NCBI RefSeq assembly: GCF_000974365.1
Contig: NZ_BAZW01000014.1
Coordinates: 1-64,000 of the forward strand
From: Geofilum rubicundum JCM 15548
GTDB lineage: Bacteria; Bacteroidota; Bacteroidia; Bacteroidales; Marinilabiliaceae
Reading direction: 5' to 3'
DNA: 64,000 nt
A model generated the notes under the pieces. The model worked only from the letters and a program-made list of their open reading frames with translations, made no database searches and was not told where the DNA came from. Made by a program: the position numbers and the translations under genes. Shown here one piece after another: positions 46,452 to 55,854 of the stretch; positions within the stretch are counted from its first letter, which is position 1, and each line of letters begins with the position of its first letter.

Positions 46452-48825
46452 CTACTCTTTTTTTCTGAAAATGTCCCGCATGCGGTCCAGTAGATTTTTG
46501 TCTTTGTCCTGTTCGGTGCTGTCCGTTTCTTCAGGCGCTGTTCTTTCAGAGCGATCGGGTCTGTTAAACAGCCTTTCAAAGAAATTCATTTCCTCTCTGG
46601 GCGTATAGTCTTCCAGATAGTCTTCACAGTCGAGCCGCACCAGCAAGTCCTCCGGTAAGGGATAAAACTGTTGCGTGCGAACAGCGCTGAAGGCCGATGT
46701 CTGCTCCGTTTTCTGCATGAAGCGGGCAAATATGGGCAAGGCCGTATGGGCCCCCTGTCCCAGCTCCGTTGTTCTGAACCGTATGCCCGGATTGGAGGCG
46801 CCCACCCAGGCGCCGGCGACGATGTTTGGTGTAAAGCCGACAAACCAGCCATCGGCATTGTTTTGTGTGGTACCCGTCTTCCCGCCGTAATCGCCTTGCA
46901 GGTGATACCGGCTATAGAGGCAGAACCGGTGCCTCTTTCAATAACACCCCGCAGTATCTGAACCATCATGCGTGCCGTTTCTTCATTGAAGGCTTCTTCC
47001 ATAAAACCCGATGGTTCTGCTTCATACAGAACACGGCCTTCGGCATCTTCAATTTTTAGAATCAATACAGGTTTTTGGGCTCTTCCATAATTGGCGAAAG
47101 CCGTATAGGCCGTCACCATTTCCAACAGAGAAATGTCGGCCGTTCCCAGCGCAATGGACGGAACGGTAGGTATGGGACTGGTGATTCCCATGGCACGGGC
47201 CGTTGAGATGACACTGTTAACGCCTGTTTTGTTGATCACTTCAGCAGCAATGGTGTTCACCGAATGGATCAATCCACCCTTCATGGAGTAATACCCTTCG
47301 TGCTCGCCATCTGAATTGGCCGGTTCCCAGTTGTCGAATTGCTCATACACCCTCTGCTCGTTTGAGATGAATTCACAGGGGTCGTAGCCCTGATTGAGAG
47401 CTGTGGCATAGACAATGGGTTTAAAGGTAGATCCTACTTGTCGACGGGAGGTGACATGGTCGTATTTGAAATATTTAAAATCAACCCCGCCTACCCAGCT
47501 CAAAACATGGCCGGTGGACGGGTCCATCGCCACAAAACCGGTATGCAAAATGCGTAAGGCGCGCTTCAGGGAGTCGATGGGTGAAATGGTCATTTGCTGT
47601 TCCCCTTCATGGGTGTAGATGGTGGTGGGCACCTTCTTATTCAGCTCCTCAAGGATGGCCGCTTCCTCCAGCCCCTTGTCCCTAAGCAGCTGATAGCGGT
47701 CTGTTTTTCGAAGAGCAGTGTTAAATATTTCAGGATTGTGCTGCCAGGGATCCCGCCCTTTCCAATGTTCTTCAAACAGGTTTTGCAGGTAGTCCAGATG
47801 GTTTTTGGTGGCCGTAACGGCAAAGGACTGCAGTCGGGAGTCGATGGTGGTCCGGATGCGCAGGCCATCGGTGTAGATGTTATACGGAGACGCCGGATTT
47901 TGCTTCAGGATACTTTCGGCCTGCATTCTTACCTGTTCCATAAACCACGGGGCTGGCCCGTGGTTGCTATCCAATCGGGTATAGGTTGTTTTAATGGGGG
48001 CTTTTTTATAGGTGTCGGTTTCTTCTTGCGACAAAAAACCATTATCCTGCATGCGGTCGAGCACTACATTGCGGCGCAACATGGAACGTTCCGGATGGCG
48101 TCGCGGATTGTAGGCCGTGTTGGCAGCCAGCATGCCCACAAGTGTGGCGGCTTCCGGAGGGGTCAGACTGGAGGATGGCTTGGCAAAAAAACGGTTGGCG
48201 GCCACTTCAATACCATAAATATCCTCCCCAAAAGGAACCGTGTTGAGGTATAAACCGAGGATTTCTTCCTTGGAGAAATGTTTTTCCAAACGGGCCGCAA
48301 TAAATATTTCCCGGATTTTATTGACCGGGAAAGAAAGGAAGCCAATTTTTCGGCGGGGATAGAGGTTTTTGGCCAATTGCTGACTGATGGTGCTGCCGCC
48401 GCCCTGACGGGTATCCCGTAACAGGATGGTTTTGACGAAAACACGCCCCAGACTGATGAAATCCAGGCCCTTATGTTCAAAGAAGCGACTGTCTTCCGTG
48501 GCTACAAGGGCATTCTTTATATGGATGGAAATGTGGTCATTATCGATGGTGAGCCGGTTCTGGATATAGTATTTACCCATCATGGCACCATCCGTGGAAT
48601 AGACCACCGATGCGGTATGATTGCGAATGCCCCGGATGGATTCATTGTCGGAAGCTTCCCAAAGAGCCCCATATACACCAGCAAAACAAAAACGACGGAT
48701 AAGGCTACCCCTGCAATAAGGAGCCTGATACTCCAGGCTAAAATCCTGCCTTTTAGGTTTTGACGCTCCTTGCCTGTCTGGGTTGGCTTGCTCCGTCTTT
48801 TTTTGGGTGGTCGCTTAAATGTCAT
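46452..48825 (-). CDS. class A penicillin-binding protein 1A (two frameshifts)
   Basis: Cytoplasmic basic start (KRPPKKRRSK), one membrane helix (LLIAGVALSVVFVLLVYMGLF), then a glycosyltransferase-51 domain (EDSRFFEHKGLD with the catalytic Glu, GGGSTISQQLAKNLY) and a transpeptidase domain (SRRQVGSTFKPIVY, the STFK serine site; HSVNTIAAEV). It polymerises and cross-links peptidoglycan. Two breaks occur: near 48643 (restore one A, giving PTNESIRG) and near 46895 (restore one G, giving GDYGGKTGTTQNNADGW, the third penicillin-binding motif). The repaired length is 791 residues. Its ATG overlaps the stop of the upstream epimerase gene (ATGA). Confidence 0.93.
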
Positions 48826-49830
48826 TTTTCAATTGCTTTAAACCATGCCGCAGAGTTCTCAATGGCGTCTTTAATGGGGATAAAGGTATAATTAAATTGT
48901 TGCCTGAACTTTTCAGCCGAATATTTGGAGGAGGCCTGTGCCGAACGTGCCGAGTCTTTTGTGATGGCAGGAGCCTTGCCGGCGATGAAGCAAAGCACCA
49001 GATTGGCACGCCACCCCAATTCTGTAACCAGTCTGGACACTTTGATTTTGGGAGGACGGAGCTGCATGGCCCGGGCCACCATGGTAAAAAATGTTTTAAA
49101 GGAAAGATTTTCTCCGTTCAGGAGGTAGCGTTCGTTCATCACCTCGCTCTCCATTAACAGAGCCAGCGCCTTGGCCACGTCTCTGACATCTACAAAACCC
49201 GTCGCCCCCCCGGTAGAAGGGCATGCCCCTTTTTATGGAGTAGAACAGCCGTCCGCTGCTTCTGAGCCAGTTGACCGGACCAATAATGACGGTCGGGTTG
49301 ACGATGACTACCGGGACGCCTTCTTTGGAGGCCCGCCAGACTTCCATTTCTGCTCTGAATTTGCTGTAGGAATAAGCGGATCGGTAATCGTCCGGCTGCC
49401 ATTCAACCATTTCATCAATTTGGCGCCCATCCACCGATTTACCCAGCGACGCGACAGAACTTACATAACAGACTTTTTTAACCTGGCATTTGAGACAGGC
49501 GTTCATTAAATGGGCGGTGCCCTGCGTGTTGACCTCCAGCATCTTGTCTGATTCGCGTGGATTGAATGAAACCATGGCGGCGGAATGATACACCTGCTTA
49601 ACGCCACGAAGGGCCTCTTCGAGGGCAAAATAATCGGATAATTCGGCCTCTATCCATTGAATACGCTCCAACAAGCGGTCGGCATCTTCGGTGTAAAATC
49701 TGAACAGTCGCTTCACTTCCTCAATGCTGCTGCTGTTGCGATAGATGGCTTTCACCTTTTCGCCTTTTTCGGTGAGGTGAAACAACAAATGTGATCCGAC
49801 CAAACCTGTTCCGCCTGTAACTAATATCAT
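48822..49830 (-). CDS. NAD(P)-dependent epimerase/reductase, extended SDR (one frameshift)
   Basis: The Rossmann motif ILVTGGTGLVGSHLL starts the protein; VYHSAAMVSFNP, YVSSVASLGK and SAYSYSKFRAEMEV (catalytic Tyr-x-x-x-Lys) follow. It resembles dihydroflavonol-4-reductase-like proteins of unknown substrate. The frame breaks in a run of seven G (49205-49211); six G restore YRGGATGFVDVRDVAKAL and a 335-residue protein, making this one of only two inserted-base cases here. It is upstream of, and overlaps, the PBP gene. Confidence 0.88.
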
Positions 49831-49932
49831 AGGGTGAATTTTATTTCAGAAATTGTCACTAAATTAGCATTTTTAATGATATTATTTAAGATTAGCAGGT
49901 ATGTTTTGAGCCTGCCCTAAAAATTAACAAGT

Positions 49933-50538
49933 ATGTTTTCCGGAATTGTAGAAGAGGCTGCAACTGTAGTTGGGCTAAAAAAAGAGAAGGGCAATTTACA
50001 CCTGACATTAAAATGCTCCTTTACCCATGAATTAAAAATCGACCAGAGTGTTTCGCACAACGGGGTTTGTCTCACTGTGGTGAATACCCAGGGAGATACC
50101 TATACCGTAACGGCCATTCAGGAAACCCTGGAAAAGTCCAATCTGGGCTTTCTGAAAGAGGGAGACCGGGTGAACCTTGAGCGCAGCATGATCATGAATG
50201 GGCGACTCGACGGCCATATTGTCCAGGGGCATGTCGATCAGACCGCTGAATGCCTGGAGGTTAAAGAGTCGGATGGCAGTTGGTATTTTACCTTCAGATA
50301 TGACATCAACAAAGCCATGGCGGCACAGGGTTACATGACCGTTGAGAAGGGGTCTGTCTGCGTTAATGGCGTGAGTCTGACCGTGGTCAACAGTCGCGAC
50401 GACCGGTTTTCAGTGGCCATCATACCCTATACCTACGAGTTTACCAATTTTCACCAGATCAAACCCGGAACCATCGTTAATCTCGAGTTTGATATTCTGG
50501 GTAAGTACATCAGTCGCCTGATGGCTTTAAAGGATTAA
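49933..50538 (+). CDS. ribE: riboflavin synthase alpha chain
   Basis: 201 residues made of two homologous lumazine-binding barrels. The first starts MFSGIVEEAA and contains SHNGVCLTVV; the second contains VNGVSLTVV. The enzyme dismutates two 6,7-dimethyl-8-ribityllumazines into riboflavin. It is divergent from the epimerase gene. Its stop codon overlaps the stop of the convergent DUF4270 gene, leaving no space for a terminator. Confidence 0.97.
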   Translation: MFSGIVEEAATVVGLKKEKGNLHLTLKCSFTHELKIDQSVSHNGVCLTVVNTQGDTYTVTAIQETLEKSNLGFLKEGDRVNLERSMIMNGRLDGHIVQGHVDQTAECLEVKESDGSWYFTFRYDINKAMAAQGYMTVEKGSVCVNGVSLTVVNSRDDRFSVAIIPYTYEFTNFHQIKPGTIVNLEFDILGKYISRLMALKD

Positions 50539-51983
50539 TAGGTCACGTACCGCACTTTAAATACCGGGGGGTGGTCCGACACATTATTAAACAGTATAAC
50601 TCTTTTAAAGCTGAACTGGGTGAAAGGAATGGTCAGATAAAAGGGGGTAACTTCCAGTTCACCCCTGGCTGCCTTCTCAAAATACGCCTGATTCATGCTA
50701 AAGGTATAGCTGTTATTTTCTGCATCGTAGCTGGCCGAAGAAAATCGGAAGGCCGGGATGTTTTCCCCATCTTTATCGACAGCAGAAGCGACAATAGGGA
50801 TGTTGTTTTCGCTCCGGTGGGTTATCGAAAGGGTCGTATTGATAGGCGTAAACAAATCCGGGCTGTTGTGGAAAGTGTCTGCGTAAAAAATCAGATCTAC
50901 CCCGCTAATGCCATACTTGGGGTCTGTACTTGTCAGTGAATCTGCCCATTCAGCGATCAGAGGCCGCAAGTCAATTTGCGCCTGGCTGCCTGCCATTCCC
51001 TGTATCATCAAACGCTCCGCGTTGGGTGTATTGACTTCAATTTTATCCGTATGGTCATGCTCAAAGCGGTTAAATGAACGGGCTTCGGGGTTGATGGGGA
51101 AGATGTAACGCATTTTTCTAACCTCCAGCAGTGTGCCTTCTTCGTCATCTTCACCTACCAGTTCACGAAATTCCTTGCGGTAGTGGAGGGTCAGATTGGT
51201 TAACTCATGTTCCAGATTTATCTTAATCAGGGAGCCTGGCCTTGTGGGATCAGCTGGATCAGTGGTGGTGATATACAAACCGTTAAACCGATTTTTTAAA
51301 AGGTTACGATCTTTCAGCTCATCCTCTGTCAGATTAAAAAGTTTGTCTCTTAGCTGATTGTCCAGTGTCAGGCTTATGACATTCACATAATTTTGAGACT
51401 GCCAGGTTGAATCGCTTAAAGTATCCGCAGCTGAAATGGTCTTTTGCCCCAAAAGCTGACTGTAGTATTTTCCAAGGATTTCAAAATCACTAAAATACCG
51501 GCTGTCAGAAAAGGCCGTATCCAGACGTTCAGCTAATTCATATACCTGAATGGTGTGTTCCGCTTCCGGATCACCATACCAGTTTTCAAACACATACGCC
51601 AGATTCAGCACCACCGAATCCGGAAAAAACTTGGCTTCATCAATTTCTCCGGTAGCCGGATCATACCGGAAGTCCGGTGGGTTGGCAGATAGTGTTACCT
51701 CTGTCACCATGTCGGCCTTGGTCCTTCCAAACATCGGATCGTTGAAATAACCGATGATGCCGTAAGGATACTGATTCATTGAACTGTTGTCCGACACGAT
51801 GCTGTCGGGTACAAAGTTGCTTCCATATATGATGTTTTCTGTGCTGTTGGCACTCAGTAAATCAGAAGAAGGAAGTGCCTCAAGGCCAATTGTAGAAGGA
51901 TCATTCTCACAACCATAGGTCAAAAAACCCATAAAAACTAATGCTCCTGTTAATTTCAAAAGCCTCTGGAATGTGTTCGGCAT
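50535..51983 (-). CDS. DUF4270 lipoprotein
   Basis: 482 residues with a lipoprotein signal (LVFMGFLTYGC) and the DUF4270 opening DPSTIGLEALPSSDLL. The middle holds repeated Ser/Asp-rich beta sequence and PDSVVLNLAYVF. The family is Bacteroidota-specific and its function unknown. It often sits beside the half-length glycogen synthase and panCD, as it does here, 39 bases downstream of the synthase gene. Confidence 0.88.
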   Translation of the reverse strand: MPNTFQRLLKLTGALVFMGFLTYGCENDPSTIGLEALPSSDLLSANSTENIIYGSNFVPDSIVSDNSSMNQYPYGIIGYFNDPMFGRTKADMVTEVTLSANPPDFRYDPATGEIDEAKFFPDSVVLNLAYVFENWYGDPEAEHTIQVYELAERLDTAFSDSRYFSDFEILGKYYSQLLGQKTISAADTLSDSTWQSQNYVNVISLTLDNQLRDKLFNLTEDELKDRNLLKNRFNGLYITTTDPADPTRPGSLIKINLEHELTNLTLHYRKEFRELVGEDDEEGTLLEVRKMRYIFPINPEARSFNRFEHDHTDKIEVNTPNAERLMIQGMAGSQAQIDLRPLIAEWADSLTSTDPKYGISGVDLIFYADTFHNSPDLFTPINTTLSITHRSENNIPIVASAVDKDGENIPAFRFSSASYDAENNSYTFSMNQAYFEKAARGELEVTPFYLTIPFTQFSFKRVILFNNVSDHPPVFKVRYVTY

Positions 51984-52022
51984 AAAACAATGATTATTTA
52001 TTTTTCTGTTGTGTTGTTTAAC

Positions 52023-52823
52023 TTATAATGAATCGTAAAAAGCATTGAATGCATCAATATAGGATTCACTGTCCTGGAAATCCAGAAATACTTTACCCGA
52101 TTCTTTGGCATATTTTTCCACTTCAGGATTTATTTCCGGACTGGCCTTAATAACGCCATCTGACATGTTGATGGCCAGTTTGGAAAGGTTTTCAAAGCTG
52201 GGGTCCTCCAATAATTTAATGTCCTTTTCGGCGATGCCTAAGGCTTTCACCTTTGATTTTAATTCTTTATCCAGCGGATTGGTAAAACCATCATTGAAGA
52301 TGGAATAGACCACTTTCGATTTGGCGAAAAAGGGATCGTCGTTCATGGTCTTTTTTATCAGCAATGGTGCCAGACCGGTGAACCAACCCTGGCAATGGAC
52401 GATGTCCGGCGCCCATCGTAACTTTTTAATGGTTTCCAAAACGCCACGGGCAAAAAATATCGCCCGTTCATCGTTGTCAGCAAATTCAGTGCCATCCTCA
52501 TCTACGGTGGTGAATTTTCTTTGAAAATAATCTTCGTTATCGATGAAATAAACTTGCATGCGGGCCGCCTGAATGGAGGCCACTTTTATGATCAACGGGT
52601 GGTCTGTATCGTTTATGATCAGGTTCATTCCGGACAAGCGGATGACTTCGTGAAGTTGGTTACGTCGCTCATTAATGGAGCCAAAGCGCGGCATAAAGGT
52701 TCGAATCTCTTTGTTCCTTTCCTGTATGCCTTGTGGCAGATTGCGCGATGATAATGACATTTCATTTTCGGACAGGTAGGGAGTAATTTCCTGGGAGATG
52801 AAAAGGACTTTGGTTTTTTCCAT
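52023..52823 (-). CDS. half-length glycogen/starch synthase-like protein (GT5 N-terminal domain only)
   Basis: 266 residues from the ATG at 52823, at which MEKTKVLFISQEITPYLSE begins the family; the open frame extends upstream to 52880 without family sequence. It matches the starch-synthase catalytic domain through PDIVHCQGWFTGLAPLLI and VYSIFNDGF, but the protein ends where a full GT5 enzyme would begin its second Rossmann domain. The ADP-glucose-binding KxGG motif near the N-terminus is absent (ENEMSLSSRNLP in that place). Similar short proteins are conserved beside panCD in Bacteroides. Glycosyltransfer by it alone is doubtful; a regulatory or partner role is possible. Confidence 0.85.
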   Translation of the reverse strand: MEKTKVLFISQEITPYLSENEMSLSSRNLPQGIQERNKEIRTFMPRFGSINERRNQLHEVIRLSGMNLIINDTDHPLIIKVASIQAARMQVYFIDNEDYFQRKFTTVDEDGTEFADNDERAIFFARGVLETIKKLRWAPDIVHCQGWFTGLAPLLIKKTMNDDPFFAKSKVVYSIFNDGFTNPLDKELKSKVKALGIAEKDIKLLEDPSFENLSKLAINMSDGVIKASPEINPEVEKYAKESGKVFLDFQDSESYIDAFNAFYDSL

Positions 52824-53060
52824 TGTTTTAAGAAAAGATGAAACATTTAGTCGCTCCATTTTGTGGGGTGACGGGTACAAAAGTACAAAAAATATGGTAC
52901 TAAAACAAAGTTCCTTAGCTGCCGTGATTCAATGGCTTTCGCCTGACTGGTGGCCGAATCCCCAAATTTAATGTTCGCCGGTAAAGAATTTTTAATGATT
53001 GAATTTTTATTCTTTGGTTTTTATTCCTTTAATTTGCCGCGTTTTTCTTTAATAGTTGAT

Positions 53061-53913
53061 ATGGAAATATTGGAATCATCGTCTGAGCTGAGTGCCCGCA
53101 TTCACGCCCTTAAAGAAGCCGGGAAAGTGATTGGCTTTGTGCTACTATGGGTGCCCTGCACCAGGGGCATTTGTCGCTGGCGATGGAGGCCGGGAAGCAA
53201 TCCGATGTGGTCGTGGTGAGCATTTTTGTGAATCCCACCCAATTTAACAATCCGGCCGATTTGGAGCGTTACCCGCGTGATATTCAAAAAGATGCTGACA
53301 TGTTGTCTGAAACACCCTGTGAACTTCTTTTTGTGCCAACTGTTAAAGAAGTATATCCCGAACCCGACAACAGGGTGTTTGATTTTGGACCGCTTGATAA
53401 GGTGATGGAAGGGCATTATCGCCCCGGCCATTTCAATGGGGTGGCACAGGTGGTCAGCAGACTGTTTGATCTGGTGAAGCCCGACAAAGCTTTTTTTGGC
53501 GAAAAAGACTTTCAGCAATTGGCCATCGTACGGGCATGGTGCGACAATTAAATGTCCCCGTTGAGATTGTCTCCTGCGCCATTATTCGCGAAGAAGACGG
53601 CTTGGCCATGAGCTCCAGAAATCAACTTTTATCCGATGCCCAACGAAAAAATGCACCGGTTATAGCACGTACTTTGTCAGAATCTTGTAATTTTGCACAG
53701 TCCCATAATGTTGCGGATACCATTGGTTTTGTCGTTGAAAGCATCAATGCATCACCGGAGTTGCAAGTCGAATACTTTGAGATAGTGGACGGGAATACTT
53801 TACAAACGGTCAACAGCTGGGACGAAAGTAATTATATAGTGGGATGTGTTGCAGTGTTTGCCGGTGAAATTAGGTTGATTGATAATGTGATTTACAGAAA
53901 GGGTATATCATGA
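53061..53913 (+). CDS. panC: pantothenate synthetase (two frameshifts)
   Basis: The enzyme joins pantoate and beta-alanine using ATP. The N-terminus is [21 protein letters not shown]. Restoring one C near 53142 gives [16 protein letters not shown], the HxGH-type nucleotide motif; restoring one A near 53535 gives [37 protein letters not shown] and [11 protein letters not shown] are further signatures. The repaired length is 284 residues, normal for the family. The start at 53061 is chosen by homology. It overlaps panD by four bases (ATGA). Confidence 0.95.
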
Positions 53914-54260
53914 ACATTCATGTTGTGAAATCAAAGTTACACAACGTAACAGTTACAGAAGCTAACCTGAACTATGTCGGGAGCATTACCATTGATGAAG
54001 AATTGATGGAAGAGGCCCACATTCTCGAAAATGAGAAGGTCCAGGTGGTTAACAATAACAATGGGGAACGCATAGAAACCTATGTTATTAAAGGAAAACG
54101 GGGATCCGGTGTTATTTGCCTGAATGGGGCTGCTGCACGCAAAGCAGCCGTAGGAGATGTGGTCATCATTATTACCTATGCCATGATGTCCTGGGAAGAA
54201 GCCCAAACATTTAAGCCCATTTTTATTTTTCCGGATACAGCCACCAATAAGCTGATATAG
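53910..54260 (+). CDS. panD: aspartate 1-decarboxylase precursor
   Basis: 116 residues, normal length. [23 protein letters not shown] contains the Gly24-Ser25 self-cleavage site at which the pyruvoyl group forms; [20 protein letters not shown] is the C-terminal signature. It makes beta-alanine for PanC. It overlaps panC by four bases and ends before a terminator, so panC-panD form an operon. Confidence 0.97.
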   Translation: MNIHVVKSKLHNVTVTEANLNYVGSITIDEELMEEAHILENEKVQVVNNNNGERIETYVIKGKRGSGVICLNGAAARKAAVGDVVIIITYAMMSWEEAQTFKPIFIFPDTATNKLI

Positions 54261-54295
54261 GAGCGGCTTAAAAAACTTACGAAGAAATTACCAGC

Positions 54296-54327
54296 ACCGG
54301 ATTCTTATTCAGAGTCCGGTTTTTTTG
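54296..54327 (+). terminator. rho-independent terminator of panCD
   Basis: A 6-bp stem ACCGGA/TCCGGT with a 13-base loop is followed by TTTTTTT, 36 bases after panD. Confidence 0.8.
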
Positions 54328-54399
54328 TGTCTGCCATTTGTAAATTTCTTCCCATCTTTAGACTTTCATTCATTTCAGGATACTTTTTAATTTTATTAT

Positions 54400-55770
54400 A
54401 TGGCTAAGAGTAAATCGGTCTTTGTCTGCCAGAACTGTGGTTCGGAGTCCCCCAAATGGATTGGCAAATGCTACTCATGTGGTGAGTGGAACACCTTTGT
54501 GGAAGAGGTGGTAATGACCGGAAAATCCAAATCTGCGAGCCTGTCGGGTGCAGTGGAAGCACCCCGACAAAAGCCGGTTTCGGTCAACCAGGTAACGGTG
54601 GACGATCTGCCGCGCATTGATACAGGCATCGGGGAATTTAACCGTGTTTTGGGTGGTGGCATGGTTCCCGGCGCACTGGTTTTATTGGGTGGTGAGCCGG
54701 GCATTGGAAAATCGACCCTGGTTCTGCAAATGGCCCTGATGCTGACCGGGAAAAAGATTCTGTATGTATCGGGCGAAGAAAGCCCCCAGCAAATCAAGCT
54801 CAGGGCCAATCGCCTGGTTCCCAATCAGGGTGACCATTGCCTGGTGGTAAGCGAAACCTCCCTGGAGCGCATCATCAACCATATCAATCAGGTCAAGCCG
54901 GATTTGGTGATCATTGATTCGGTGCAGACTTTGGAGCGTGAAGGAGTGGAGTCGGCCCCGGGCAGCGTTTCCCAGATTCGGGAGTCTACCGCCGTGATAC
55001 TCCGTCTGGCCAAAGAACAAAACCTGCCGGTTTTGCTCATCGGGCACATCAACAAGGAAGGCAGTCTGGCCGGTCCCAAAGTGCTGGAACACATGGTGGA
55101 TGTGGTGCTTCAATTCGAAGGGGACCGCCATTATATGTACCGCATTTTGCGGTCCATTAAAAACCGGTTTGGCTCCACCTCAGAAATTGGCATTTTTGAA
55201 ATGTTGAGTACCGGCTTGAGGGAAGTCTCCAACCCCAGTGAAATGTTGCTGGCCCATCAGGATGAGGACATGAGTGGCATTGCTATTTCGGCTGCCATTG
55301 AGGGCTTGCGGCCCTTTTTGATAGAAGTGCAGGCCCTGGCCAGTACGGCCGCCTACGGCACGCCACAGCGTTCTTCAACCGGTTTTGATTTGCGACGATT
55401 GAACATGTTGCTCGCCGTGCTCGAAAAGCGGGCCGGTTTTAAGCTCGCCGCCAAGGATGTTTTTCTCAACATTGCCGGCGGCTTAAAAGTCACTGATCCG
55501 GCCATCGACTTGTCGGTGGTCAGTGCCGTCCTCTCCTCCAATACAGACCTGCCCGTGTCACGGGAAATCTGCCTTACCGGAGAGGTGGGACTGTCCGGCG
55601 AAATCCGTCCGGTGACCCGCATTGAACAGCGCATCGGGGAGGCCGAAAAACTGGGTTTCAAATCCATCATCGTTCCCCGTTACAACAAAGGCATCGATTT
55701 TAAGAAATTCGACATCAAGGTGGTCCAGGCCGGAAAACTCGAAGAGGCCTTCCGACAGCTGTTTTCTTAA
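54400..55770 (+). CDS. radA: DNA repair protein RadA
   Basis: 456 residues. The order is a zinc finger (CQNCGSESPKWIGKCYSCGEW), a RecA-like ATPase (Walker A GGEPGIGKST; LVIIDSVQTL), the RadA-specific KNRFG motif (IKNRFGSTSEIG) and a Lon-like C-terminal domain (TGEVGLSGEIRPV). It processes recombination intermediates. An 8-bp inverted repeat spans the stop codon. Confidence 0.97.
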   Translation: MAKSKSVFVCQNCGSESPKWIGKCYSCGEWNTFVEEVVMTGKSKSASLSGAVEAPRQKPVSVNQVTVDDLPRIDTGIGEFNRVLGGGMVPGALVLLGGEPGIGKSTLVLQMALMLTGKKILYVSGEESPQQIKLRANRLVPNQGDHCLVVSETSLERIINHINQVKPDLVIIDSVQTLEREGVESAPGSVSQIRESTAVILRLAKEQNLPVLLIGHINKEGSLAGPKVLEHMVDVVLQFEGDRHYMYRILRSIKNRFGSTSEIGIFEMLSTGLREVSNPSEMLLAHQDEDMSGIAISAAIEGLRPFLIEVQALASTAAYGTPQRSSTGFDLRRLNMLLAVLEKRAGFKLAAKDVFLNIAGGLKVTDPAIDLSVVSAVLSSNTDLPVSREICLTGEVGLSGEIRPVTRIEQRIGEAEKLGFKSIIVPRYNKGIDFKKFDIKVVQAGKLEEAFRQLFS

Positions 55771-55776
55771 CAGCTG
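55756..55776. repeat. inverted repeat across the radA stop codon
   Basis: CAGCTGTT-TTCTT-AACAGCTG is a perfect 8-bp hairpin with a 5-base loop that includes the TAA stop. There is no T run on either side, so it is not a typical terminator. It could protect the transcript end or be chance. The remaining bases to 55855 show no gene. Confidence 0.4.
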
Positions 55777-55854
55777 CCGGAAGACCTCCTGGTCCTTCGT
55801 GAAATGAGCTTTCTTCCTCGCAAAATAGAGCAGAAAAAAAGTCGCTCACCGGTT

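Noticed and set aside
52698-52710. A T-loop-like GGTTCGAATC stretch that could mark a tRNA
   Set aside because: It lies inside the glycogen synthase-like coding frame, and no cloverleaf or acceptor stem can be drawn around it.
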